The position numbers and the translations under genes were made by a program. 64,000 nucleotides of DNA from Cacajao melanocephalus (taxonomy: Eukaryota > Chordata > Mammalia > Primates > Pitheciidae), in the NCBI GenBank assembly GCA_963573385.1, contig CAUYLG010065517.1, positions 62,001-126,000 on the forward strand, in the 5' to 3' direction. Numbering within the stretch: position 1 is the stretch's first letter; each line of letters opens with the position of its first letter. Below are positions 37,905 through 50,013 of this stretch, piece after piece. The notes below the pieces were generated by a model. The model did not search any database. It was not told where the DNA came from and saw only the letters and a program-made list of their open reading frames with translations.

Positions 37905-39229
37905 TTAGCAAAATAGTAGAGTTCGCAGCTCCAAGTTTGTTTCCCCACAGAAACATCAAAAACAAACAGAAACCATTGGAACCAACATGATCAGAACTCT
38001 GGAAAATAGGCAAAAGTTTACAGCAACCAAGCAAACACTGAAAAAAGAAAAAGAAGAAAAAGGCCACTTAAAAATGGTAGGAAACTTTGTCGTATTTTTA
38101 TTTGCCCTTGTCCCAGCCTTCTCTCTAGCAAGACAGTTCTCTTGAAGATGACATCCTTCATTCCCAGTGTAGGACACTGGTCCCTGATTACAGACGGAAT
38201 AGAGAAGACCTTACTTATTGTGGATGTCTGTTCTAAACTGTCTGGGGTCTACCTTAAAAACTGACATAAGGCGTGTATCTCTGTTTAGCCGAACTCAGAA
38301 CGTAGGCTGGAAAAAATGGCAGGCATTGCTTGCAAATGCTCAAAGTGAATTAATGAACTGCAAAAATCTGAGGCAAAAGATTACTGGTTGAGGTGTGCAA
38401 AAGACCACCTAAAGTCCAGGTGCAAAAGCTAGGAGAGATTCCATGGGAAATTAGGACATTCAAAAGCACCATGTATATAGGAAAATTTAGAAAGCCATGT
38501 ATAGACTTGGAGCAAGATGCATGCTCAGAAAAGAGGAGAGAAGACTCTAAGCTTTCACTTCAGGCTGATGCTTGATTTAGATGCAAGGCTGGGTAAGTTT
38601 TTAGGAGTTCCCCAGCACAGAGCCAATATGCAAAGAAATATGGGAAAGGAAGTTTGGGAAAGTACCTACAAATGGACTATTATAGCCATGAAAAATAAAA
38701 AACAGCAAACCCTGGGGAAGGGTGAGAAGCTGATATCCAGAGTTTACATTATAATATTTAAGTGCCCAATGTTCAAAAAATATCACAAGGCATACAAAGA
38801 AACAGGAGCACAGGGTCCATTCAAAGAGACAAAATAAGTGGACAGAAACTATCCTTGAGAAAGCCCAGACATCAGATTTATTAGACAAATACTTTAAAAT
38901 GATTGTCTTAATGATGTCCAAAGAACTAAAAGAAAACATGGACAAAAAACTAAAGGAAACCAGAGAGATAATGTATAAACCAAATGAGAACATAAATAAA
39001 GTGATAGAAATTATAAAAAGGGATCAAACCGAAATTCTGAAGCTGAAAACTGAAAACTGAAATGAATTTACTAGGAGGGTTTGACAGAAGATATGAGCAG
39101 GCAGAAGAAATAATCAGTGGACTGAAAGATACTACAATGGAAATTATTGAGTTTAAAGAGCAGAAAGCAAAAAGAATGAAGAGAATTAAAGAGAACTGAA
39201 GGAACCTCTAGGACATCATGAAGCAGATA

Positions 39230-39271
<42 letters not shown>

Positions 39272-39595
39272 TTTTGTTTATTTATATATGAGTTTCAAAA
39301 GGAGAAGAGAGAAAGGGCCAGAAAGAATATCTGAAGAAATAATGGCTGAACACTTTCTGAATTTGCTGAAAGATATGCGTCTACAAATTCCAGAGCTCAG
39401 TGGACTGTAAACTCAAAGATATACATATGGAAACACATTATAATTAAACTGTCAAAAGCGGAAGACATGAAGAATCTTGAAAGCAGCAAGAAAGAAACAA
39501 TTTGCCACATACAAGGGATCCTCAATAAATTACAGCAATTTTCTCATCAGTAATCATAGAGGCCAGAAGGCAACTGAATGACATGTTTAAAGTGT
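37905..39595 (+). mobile_element. Old L1M, ORF1-region remnant
   Basis: From about 38760 (ATCACAAGGCATACAAAGAA) through GAAGCCCAGACAT-like sequence to GAGGCCAGAAGGCAACTGAA at 39560, this is L1M ORF1 sequence full of stops and frameshifts. The upstream part is 5' L1M-like but less certain. A (CA)n tract lies inside. Confidence 0.78.
39229..39268. repeat. (CA)n microsatellite
   Basis: About 20 CA units, one TACA interruption near the start, within L1M. Confidence 0.93.
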
Positions 39596-39599
39596 GGAA

Positions 39600-39740
39600 A
39601 CAGGGGGCAAGGGAAGGGAGAGTATTGGGACAAATACTATTGCATGTGGGGCCTAAAACTTAGATGATGGGTTGATAGGTGCAGCATACCACCATGGTAC
39701 ATGTATACCTATCTAACAAACCTGCATGTTCTGCACATGT
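39600..39740 (+). mobile_element. Younger L1 3' end, plus orientation
   Basis: GTTGATAGGTGCAGCATACC, ATGGTACATGTATACCTATC and AACAAACCTGCATGTTCTGC mark an L1P/L1MA 3' UTR. It stops before the poly-A. Confidence 0.85.
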
Positions 39741-40200
39741 ATTCCTCACTTTGTGTTTTTGTTTGCTTTGTTGATCAGCTGGCTGTAAATATTTGGGTTT
39801 ATTTGTGGTTTCTCTATTCTGTTCCATTGGTCTATGTGCCTATTTTTATGCCAGTACCATGCTGTTTTGGTGACTATGGCATTAGAGTATATTTTGAAAT
39901 CAGGTAGTATGATGCCTCCAAATTTGTTCTTTTTGCTTAGTCTTTCTTTGACTGTCTGGGCTCTTTTTTGGTTCCATATGAATTTTAGAATTGCTTTTCC
40001 GAATTCGGTGAAGATTGATGGTGGTATTTTGATGGAGATTGTGTTGAATTTGTAGATTGTTTTGGGCAGTATGGTCATTTCACAATATTGATTCTACCCA
40101 TCCATGAGCATAGGATGTGTTTCCATTTGTTTGTGTCATCTGTAATTTCTTTCAGCAGTGTTTTGTAGTTTTCCTTGTAGAGGTCTTCGATTCCTTGGTT
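39741..40200 (-). pseudogene. L1 ORF2 fragment, minus orientation
   Basis: On the minus strand the frame from 40078 to 39746 encodes a 110-residue piece of the L1 ORF2 protein C-terminal half, with FIWNQKRA and [18 protein letters not shown] recognisable. It is a 5'- and 3'-truncated L1P-age retrotransposon remnant with no independent function. It sits next to a plus-oriented L1 3' end and interrupts the old L1M. Confidence 0.88.
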
Positions 40201-41612
40201 AGATTAGATAAAATGGATAAAATCCTAGGACGACACAAATTATCTAAACTGACTTAAGGAAAAATAAAAAATCTTGAAATAAAGATATGGTGTGAATAAT
40301 GATCTAAACTGACTCAAGAAGAAATAAAAAATCTTGAAAAAAAGGGATGGTGAGAGTAATAAAAAATCTTCAATAAAGAGAAGTCGACAATCAGGTGGCT
40401 TCGCTGGTTAATTCTAGCAAGAATTTATCAATAATTTAAACTAATTTTTCTCAAATTCTTCTGAAATGTAGAAGAAGAGGGAACACTTCATAATTCATTC
40501 TGAGGCCAACATTATCCTGATATCAAAGCACGTACAGACACAAGAAAGAAAATTACAGACTAGTATTCCTTATGAATACAATTGCAAAAAACCTAAACAA
40601 AATACCAGCAACTGAATCCAACAGCACATGAAAAGGATTATACACCATAACCAAGTGGAATTTATGACTATGTAGAATTTATCCTAGGAATTCAAGGGTG
40701 CTCCAACGTAAGAAAATTACATGACATTAATAGAATGAAGGAAACACACACAGACACATACACACACACATACACACGCTCATCTCAATTGATGCAGAAA
40801 AAGATATTTGACAAAATCCAACACTTTTTCATGGTAAAAAATCTGTTAAAACTAGGAATAGTAGGAGACTTCCTCAACATGATAAGAACATTTATGAAAA
40901 TTGATAGCTAACATCAAACTTCCCCCTGAGATTAGGAGCAAGACGAGATGCCTGTTTTCACTGTTGTTATTCATGACTGTACTGCAAGTTATAGCCAGAG
41001 CAAAATAGATAAAAGACATCACAATGGAAAGGAACAAGTAAAATTATCTCTATTTGCAATTGACATTTCCTATATGTAGAAAATCTTAAAGAATCCACGA
41101 GAAAGCTGCTAGAGCTACTAAACAAATTCTATAAAGTTTTAGGTGTGAAAGTCAGTCGTGTTTTTATCTACCTGCAATGAACAATCCAAAAAGGAAAATA
41201 AGAAATAATTTTATTTATAATAGCATTTAAAATAATAAAATACTTGGAAATAAATGTCACCAAAGAAGTGGAAGACTTTTACATTAAAACATGTAAAATA
41301 GATTTTACATTGAAACGTGTAAATAGAGAGTTTACATTGAAAAATATAAAATAGTCCAGATATATACCCACACATCTGTAGTCAATTGATTTTTGACAAG
41401 GGGTACCGTATCCATTCCATGGGGGAAAAATAGTCCTTTCAACAGATGGTGCTGGGGCACCTGGATTTTCACATTCAAAGAATAAAGTTGGACTCCTGTC
41501 TCACACCTTACACAAAGTTTAACTCCAAATGGTGCAATGATTATGAACAATATGTTGTTTCTTCAAAAAGCTAAACATAGAATTATGATTCAGCAATTCT
41601 ACTCACAAGTTT
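40201..41612 (+). mobile_element. Old L1M continued: ORF2 and 3' parts
   Basis: GCCAACATTATCCTGATATC, GATGCAGAAAAAGATATTTG and CAGATGGTGCTGGGGCACCT are decayed L1 ORF2 reverse-transcriptase to C-terminal sequence. It is the continuation of the copy at 37905-39595. A 60-bp tandem duplication lies at 40241-40360. Confidence 0.85.
41280..41356. repeat. Short degenerate tandem repeat
   Basis: Three variants of TTACATTGAAAAATGTAAAAT about 25 bases apart within L1M. Confidence 0.75.
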
Positions 41613-41617
41613 GTATG

Positions 41618-41871
41618 AAACAGAGACAGAGAGAAAGAGACAGACAGAGAGAAGAGATGGGGCAGAGAGACAGAAAGAAGAGAGTGAAACAGAGTGAGGA
41701 GAAAGAGAGAGATAGGAGAGGAAGAAAAGGAGATAGGGAGAGAGACAGAAAGAGAAGAGAGGAAAGAGGGAGATAGGGATTGAGAGAGAGAGAGAGAGAA
41801 ATAGATATAGGGAGACAGAGAGAGAGACGGAGGAGTCACACACACAAACACACACATACACACACACACAG
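41618..41871. repeat. GA-rich then (CA)n compound tract
   Basis: About 215 bases of nearly pure purine (GAGACAGA, GAGAGAGA) followed by about 35 bases of CA repeats. It abuts the end of L1M homology. The Arg/Glu-rich or Ser/Leu-rich frames are artefacts. Confidence 0.92.
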
Positions 41872-43034
41872 TATGCTGGAGGAAGCTTCATCATCTTTTA
41901 TGAATCCATCTTAAGAAATTATGTAGTTACTTTCACCACATGGATTCATTTGAAACAAGTCATCAAAGTTGTCCTGTCTTCAAAAGGAGAAGCATTAAGC
42001 CATTTTTTTTTGATGGAAGAATATCAAAGAACTGTGGTCATGTTTAAAAATGATCACACCACTTTATTCCATGTGGCAATTGATGACTTTTGTATTAACA
42101 ACCTCATGACTAGAGAAGAAAAACAGACTTCCCCTCTTGGATCCAGCATGAAAACCTTTAGGAAAGGATTGGATTAGGTGCTGACTCCTTGGGCCAGTGA
42201 CTATAACCAAAGGGATGAGGTGCTGTAATTAGCCAAGCCTGGTTACCTGTCTGTCTCTGTGACTAGGTGGGTATATCTGTTAGGAGAAGATGGAGGAACT
42301 GGTGCAGTGCAGATAAAAATAGTAGCTAGTATGCTTATTGCCTAGTGCAACATGCACGCATGAAGCAATTAGGAATGATTGGGAGCAGCATAAGAATTTA
42401 AAAATAAGGGATGTTAAAAATACATAAAGAAGATTAAAATGAAAACACTCCTTATAGAGTTCGTTCATTTGGTCAATACAGTCATTTCCCTCCTAAAACC
42501 TGGTCTTACATATTAGCTTGAAGTTGCCTCTTGCCACAGATTTTCCAGAGACTTTTGTCTGATCTTCACCGGGAAGCAAAGTAAACCTTCGATTGTCTCT
42601 GACTGTGGCCGTGTTTCGGGGAGTTTTATGTGCCGGGCTCAGAAAAAAGTTCAACCTATCAATAGGTTATCACATAAATGTACCTTGGGACTGATTGGAC
42701 TACATTTTCTCACTGAATTGACTGATTGATGAATTCAGTTGGCAGAATTAACTCTTCTATGTCTACACGAAGTGCCAGTTAGAAATAATCAACTCTTAAT
42801 CAGCCTGGAATAGTCAGTACTAAAAACACCTTCATGAGCTGTGAAAATTTTAATGCATTTATGTACATATTTAGTTTTAAATTTTAATATATTGTTAGTT
42901 GAGGTATAATTTCCAAACAAAGAGCCGTGAAATGTTTAGTAACTGTCTCTGTACCTCTGGATGAGGACAGCTCAGCTGGGAGTGGAGGGGGACTGGATGA
43001 GGAGAATAGAATGTCAGTGTGGCCACACAGCCCA

Positions 43035-43175
43035 CTTTTGTTGTCTTCTGTCCTTGAGCACTTGTTTCTTCCTGGATAAATTAGGCATAATAATACCTAT
43101 CCTGCTGCGTGGGTGGAAGGTTAAATGTAATAATGATGTGTGTGAGATGCCTGCACGGTGCCTGAAGGTATTGAA
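43035..43175 (+). repeat. MIR fragment
   Basis: TTCCTGGATAAATTAGGCAT, AATAATACCTATCC, and GATGCCTGCACGGTGCCTG. Confidence 0.6.
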
Positions 43176-44410
43176 GAATTATTTACTCCCTTTTCTTTTT
43201 CTACCCACCGCTTACCCCCTGCCCCCGGGTGCTACATGTTAGAAAACACTGTGTAAAGTGTGAATGCTTCTGAAAAATCTCTCTGCCAGCAGTTAGCGCC
43301 AATAGCATGCAGAAAATAAGATGGAATGATTTGGCTTCTTTTCTATTTGGCAATAAGAAGCTTATTTGTACATAGCCTGATTTCTTTCAATCTGCAAAAA
43401 AAAAAAAAAAATGGAAATGAAGTAAAGCAATATATATTAAAACATGCAAATTATAATGAAGCATTTAAAGCTTGACTACTCTTCACATCTTCCTATGGCA
43501 AACTAGTTTTTTTTTCTCTGCAGTCTAAATTTCATGACCTTGAATCTCTCGTTTTCTGCCTGATGCTTTGTTGCATGACATTGGATGACATTGAGAAAAT
43601 GAAATTGAAACCCTGCTTGGGCTTTGAAAGAACTGGCAATCCTGCTTTTGAGAGTGGAAGGAAAAAAAAAAGGAAAGGGGAAAGAGGAAAATGGGACATA
43701 TATGGAATACTAAAGACTAGGCTGAAGAAAGAGAAATTGAAAGCTGTCTTCTGATTATTTTTCTGTGGGCCTCTGCTGTTTTGTGACCTTCACCCTCATG
43801 GGCAGAGAAGGTGAAGGTGTAATTCTCAGGTACCTATTTAATCTTTACATTTAAAATGGTCATTTACAAACATGGAGTCCATTTCCTCTGCATAATGGCA
43901 ATGAGATGACGCCTGTCCTTCTTCTTGGAACTCCTTGCTCTGGGTGATGGACTGGACAGCTAATTTGTTTGTATAAACTGTCCAGGCACTTAATTAAATC
44001 TTGCATCCTGTCTAATAAAAAATCAACATCAAATCCACTACCAACATGTTCTCGATGGCAGAGAGGCACGCCAGAAGAAAATCTTGAGTGGCGGTTCCTT
44101 CCAGATTTAGCAAGCTCTGCAGCTTGCCTTTGGCTGTTCGCTCATCCTGTTGCTGGGCCCAGCTCCTATTCCCAAGTCAACGAGGGCTTCAAAGCATGGT
44201 GTGAATGCATGAGCAGCTCTAGAGGCCCTGTCTTTGGGAGATAAACTGTGGCCCATTAAAAAAAAAAGTTCTCTAGGGAAATGTGAATAAGTTTCTTGCA
44301 AGTCTTGGAAATACAAACCTTTATGGTATATAAATATTTGAAGGTTTATCAAGGTCTTCAGTTGGAGGAAGGCAGGCCCTTGGCAGGACCAAAGAGCATC
44401 TCATGATTGG

Positions 44411-44515
44411 GTTATAGGAGGAATTATTCTTTTCTGCTTTGGTGCTGGTAGTTACAGGAGGAATTACCAGAAGGTTATAGGAGGAAGTATTCTTTTTGCT
44501 TTGGTGCTAGTAGTG
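44411..44515. repeat. 63-bp-period tandem duplication
   Basis: GTTATAGGAGGAATTATTCT at 44411 recurs as GTTATAGGAGGAAGTATTCT at 44474, each followed by CTTTGGTGCT(G/A)GTAGT. Confidence 0.88.
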
Positions 44516-45036
44516 GCAGCTGGGGGTCTCTAGGCTGATTGTGTATGATCTGGAGTCTGGAGCCTTGCTACAGTTTGAACTGGTCAGAAAAGCCAAGGCC
44601 CGCCTCCCTCTGCTGACTCTGTCTCACTGAGCCATAAGCGTGGGGTCCTGCATTGGCCATTTCAGTCTTGCTTGTAGATGAGGAAAGGTAGATCAAGAGG
44701 GTCAAGGTGGCAAGGGCCATGTATTTAGAGTAGGGACTGATAGAATTGTAAAATAAGCAGCAGTGAGGAAGAGAGATCACCCCAGCAATCTTCTTATTGC
44801 CCAAAGTCTCCAAATCCCATAGAGGGAATACCATTCAAAAATTCTATGTGTTTTATGAACATATTAGACAATTCCATGACCTCCTTACTTCATTTGCCTG
44901 CTTGTCAGAGTGTGAGAATTGTTTTCATTGTCCATTTGTTTTTGACAGCCAAATCTCTTCATTAATAAGAAAAAAGACTTGGATTGATGGCATAATTTTA
45001 TTTTCCAATACTATTGTATAGAATGTCCAACCTAAG

Positions 45037-45165
45037 GGCTGGGCACGGTGGCTCACGCCTGTAATCCTAGCACTTTGGGAGGCCGCAGTGGGTGGATCAC
45101 CTGAGGTCAGGAGTTCAAGACCAGCCTGGCCATCATGGTGAAACCCCATCTTAAAAAAAAAAAAA
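45037..45165 (+). mobile_element. Alu left-arm-only insertion with perfect TSD
   Basis: GGCTGGGCACGGTGGCTCAC to GAAACCCCATCTT, then about 13 A. It is flanked by the perfect 17-bp target duplication AGAATGTCCAACCTAAG (45020-45036 and 45166-45182). The unit ends where the Alu left arm ends, near residue 116 of the Alu, with no right arm. Confidence 0.95.
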
Positions 45166-45800
45166 AGAATGTCCAACCTAAGATCCCACCACCCCTCTAG
45201 AAGTTCCTGATCTTTGTTACATCTCAGCCCAGCTCCTCTTGCTATATCCTCTATTACAATGAATGGCAAGTCAAGCAAGAAAAGCCTGGGGGTTATTGTG
45301 GACTTTCAGCTCTCCTGGGACATGAGCCACTACACCTTTTTGATTTTATCTCCTAAGGATCTCTTCCTTCTGTCTTTTGATCTTGTAAGTTTTGTCTGGA
45401 CACTTACACTCGTCTCTTAATGGGTCATTGATTTCTATTTTCACCCCCTCCAAATCATTCTTCAGTCATCCTTCAGTCCCTCTGCAATCATCCTTCATGT
45501 TGTAACCAGCCTTCTTTCTAAAACTCATTTATGATTGCTTTTCTACTTCATCTCTCCGCGTGACTAATGTCACTATCGGGACAAGTGTTGAATATGGCCT
45601 GCCATAACCAGCTTCTTGCCCTGGTCCTTGCTTAGCTTTTTAACTTCATTTCTTGCCATTCCTTCCCCACTTCAAGCAACTTTCTCGTTAGTCCCTCAGT
45701 AGTTTCCGAAGGTACACTGCCTCGTCCACTGTTTAGTAACTGCCTGCACTTACTACCTCCTTGTCCTACTAAGTCATCCAGACTTGGTTTCTTGTTGGTC

Positions 45801-46144
<344 letters not shown>

Positions 46145-46159
46145 TTAATATAGCTATTG

Positions 46160-46430
46160 GCTGTCCCCTTGGCCAAACTGTAAACTTCCTGGGGAAATAA
46201 AAGACCCTTTCTCATTTTAACTTTTTTTTTTCTTTTTTTAAATTTTTTTAGAAAGAAAGAAAAAGAGAGAAAAGAAAGAGTGAAAGAAAGAAAAAAAAAA
46301 GAATGTAAGAGAGAAAGAAAGAAGAAGAGAAAGAGGGAGAGAGTCATTTTAACTTTTTATCCCCAGCACTTAGCATAGTGCCTGGTGAAAGTAGCCTCTC
46401 AAGAGTGGTTGTTGGATAAACAAGTGAATT
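46160..46430 (+). repeat. L2 3' end interrupted by purine-rich insert
   Basis: AACTGTAAACTTCCTGGGGA ... then, after the insert, TATCCCCAGCACTTAGCATA and GTGCCTGGTG ... GTTGTTGGATAAACAAGTGA give the L2 3' end order. Confidence 0.75.
46227..46340. mobile_element. T-tract plus AG-rich insert flanked by 15-bp repeats
   Basis: The perfect direct repeat TCATTTTAACTTTTT lies at 46212-46226 and 46341-46355. Between them are a T/A tract and then about 90 bases of GAAAGAAAGAAAAAGAGAG-type purine. No identifiable retroelement body is present. Confidence 0.85.
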
Positions 46431-46534
46431 CATCTTATTATCACTTATCATCACTATTATGTGATTAATAGCTGACAATTCTACTAACAATAGAATTATA
46501 AAGTATTAGCACTTTTCGCGTTAACCTCATTAAA

Positions 46535-46720
46535 AACCTGACTGCAAAATTTAATTCTGCCATTTGCTAGCTGTATAATCTTGGACAAATTACTCTTTCT
46601 AAGCTCTGTTTTTCCTATCTATAAAATTGGATAATAGAGTTGTTTAGAGCATTAAATGAGATGGGACATGCTAAATATTTGGGTTATATATCATTCAGAG
46701 TGAATGTTTGTTAAATTCTA
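46535..46720 (+). repeat. MIR
   Basis: TGCTAGCTGTATAATCTTGG, CAAATTACTCTTTCTAAGCT and GCATTAAATGAGATGGGACA. Confidence 0.8.
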
Positions 46721-47309
46721 CTCACCAGTAAGATATTTAGATATTTTAGATCTGCTAGAGGTAGGTTTTTTAATCTCTTTGTGTTTTTTCATTCAAATTT
46801 ATTTGTGAACTGATCATTTTCTTAGGTAACCTTAGAACACCTAATTTGATGCCCTTTGAGAGTAGAGAGAAAGCAGAAAGCTCACAGCAGAGGGACTTTT
46901 TCATATTTCACAGTAGACAAACAAAGTTATTTTCCATCACAGCCATGTATTGGGCGGAATGACCTTTAGTAGCGGATGACAGCGATGTAGCAGAAGGGAC
47001 AGTTTTCCACTTGACCTTTACACAATGTGCCAACTTGTCTCATAACACAAAATAAGTTGCAATGGACAGGCTTGATAGAACACTAGCCTGACAGGAGCTA
47101 GACACTGAAGCAGCCCCTGTTTGCTACAGAATGTGGCAACTTCCATATACCCAAGGGTGCCTTAGAGATGACTGCTCCCTAAGTCACAGCCAGAACATTT
47201 AGTGTAATTAGTTCCTCCAGGAGTTTATTGTAAAGTGAGATTTGCTCATAATGAATTTTCATTGCCAAGGACTTGGTTACTTGCACATACCCCACTTATA
47301 GTCTTTTGA

Positions 47310-47669
<360 letters not shown>

Positions 47670-48114
47670 TCTTCTCAGCTTGTCTAATGTTTCGTTTTTG
47701 CCATTCCCTAAACTTGACTTTCTTTTAGTTTTCTACCATTGGGTGATTTTTTTCCCTTGTGGCTTTTCTGCATGAGGGCTAAGATGTGAAGTTCACAAGT
47801 GTATTCCTTCTCTCAGATAGACACAGGGCAGAAGTGGTTCTGAGCAGCAGGTAGGAAACGTGTTGTGGTTTAGTTTCCAGGTTTGCTGGAGGAAACAGCT
47901 ACCAGTCACCTCAGGTTGCATACCTAGTTCTGACACTGACTGCATTGATAGCCACAGGTAATTTACTTTACCTCTTCAGGAAGTCAGTGGAAGGGTTACA
48001 TTTTCATTTAGGGTGAACAGCAACTGTGGGTGTGGATCATGAAAATTGACAGTGGAAAATGGGCATGTCATTCTGGTACTTTCTGCAGCTTTTTTCCAGA
48101 GCCAGGTCTTTCCT

Positions 48115-48240
48115 GATGTGAGAAATGATGTCCTCATCTGCCACATGAGGACAATAACATTAGCTTTCCCTACCTTGCTGGGCTGATGTGAGAAATACAG
48201 GAAATACTACATATAAAAACTGTGCTGATTGAAAGAAACT
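48115..48240 (+). repeat. MIR fragment (tentative)
   Basis: GTCCTCATCTGCCACATGAG, GACAATAACATTAGCTTTCC and GGGCTGATGTGAGAAATACA fit the MIR middle region. Confidence 0.5.
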
Positions 48241-49750
48241 ATGTAAACATATTAACTAAGGCTGTCCCTCGTTGGAGTATTATGGATAATGTTATCTGCT
48301 TTTTATTCTTTTCCACACTACAGATGGGAAAAAAGTTTTTAGGAGAGAAAAAAATTAGAAGACAGTATTTAAAAATATACTCTGGAAAGTTAGAATTCTA
48401 ATAAAATCCTTAGTACCACAGTAGAGGATTTGGCTTCATGCTCCCATAAGGAAATCTGGCTGAGATTAATATTTGATGCATATTTATGAAATCAGAAATT
48501 TCAAAACTGGATCAAAAGATATAAATCTTTTATTTTTCTTAAAGACCTCATATAATGAAATGTTCACTTGTATCATATGGACTTAGGGAAGCAACACAAA
48601 CTTGGCAGCTTGGGGTTGGCGATATTTACGGCTCTACAACATTTTTGGATCCGTGTATTCTCTTCAGAACACCAGAAGGCTGTGCTTTTCAAACTGCGTT
48701 CTCAGAAGCCTCAGCGATGCCTTAGGGAGGCTGAAGGGAAGGCTCCATCCAGAGTACTTCGGTTTCTATCTGTTATTAGTCCAGTAAGATTTCATCTCAA
48801 AAAGGGCTCTGTTGCTAAAAAGAAAAAGCAAAACAATGAAAAAAAAAATCAAGAAGTAAACAAAAATACTTGAAAATCACTGCCTTAATTTAAAAAATGA
48901 TTTCTCAGATATTTAGAAACAATTGTTGAGAGAAAGGAAGATATTCCTCCCAAATCCAGCCTTCTTTTTCGTGTTTGATAGAAGCTTGACTTTCGAGTAA
49001 AATACACAGTATGCTAGAAGTGTTTAACCTGGATGACCATGGTATTTGATACAAACGGGGTTCCACAGAATGAGGACAGCTCTGCCTGGACTGCTCTACG
49101 AAATACATCTTTCTGCTTACCCACAGTGGCACACGTGTGTCCAGCATAAACATCGCAGTGCTTCAAACACTGTTAGTCCCAGTCAAGGATGTTATTCTGT
49201 GTCCATTCCACTCAGAGGTATTCATTTTCTTTTTGGCAGCTGGAACCAATTGCTTTGGATCCACCATGAAAGCCTCAACATCCTGAACCAAACTCCTATT
49301 AATGCAACTTCCCAAATTTAAACAAAGCAAGACAAATAGATATTCACACATTGTAGACCATGACTTCTTTAGACATCATGAAAAGAAAAAGAGGACCCAT
49401 GTGGAAGAATGTGCTCATTTACGATAAGGGTAGCATCAGGTTTCTCTCCCTTTTTTAATTATTTTGGGGTAGCAGCTGTTTGGATGCTGGCCATAGGCTT
49501 GGAAAAAATCAAGTGGGCATTTCTGCCCGCTGTACCATTTCTCCCACGCGTTTCCCAGTCCCCTGTCATGGCATGAAAAACCACTGCTGTTCTGTGTTTG
49601 AACAATTAGATTTTTGTAGGAGGAAAAAAACTACCCCAAAAGCAAATGAAAAAATATGGTATGATTAATGTCAGTTACGGGAATTAAACTTTGGGGGCCT
49701 TTAGGACCATTAGGAAGGAATCATTCTCCCCTTGGTGGCAATATGTACTA

Positions 49751-50013
49751 CAGTTGTCACTTGGTATCAGTGGGGGATTAATTCCAGGATGCCTGTGGAT
49801 ACCAAAATCCACCTGTACTCAAGTCTTGTTGTCCGTGGACATGAGAAGTTGGCCCTCCGTATCTACAGGTTTTACATTTGGTGAATGCTGTATTTTTGAT
49901 CCATGTTTGATTAAGGAATCTGGAAGGCACTGATGCAGACTGTATTTATTGAAAAAAAGTCTGTCTACAAGGGGACTCACATGTTAAAACCCATATTGTT
50001 CAAGGGTCAACTG
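49751..50013. mobile_element. Tigger-group MITE
   Basis: CAGTTG at the left and CAACTG at the right end, each with TA outside (49749-49750, 50014-50015). AGTTGGCCCTCCGTATCTAC and TTGTTCAAGGGTCAACTG are Tigger-family terminal motifs. Confidence 0.8.

Noticed and set aside
41583..41894. Ser/Leu-rich and Arg/Glu-rich ORFs over the purine tract
   Set aside because: Simple-repeat translation with no other support.
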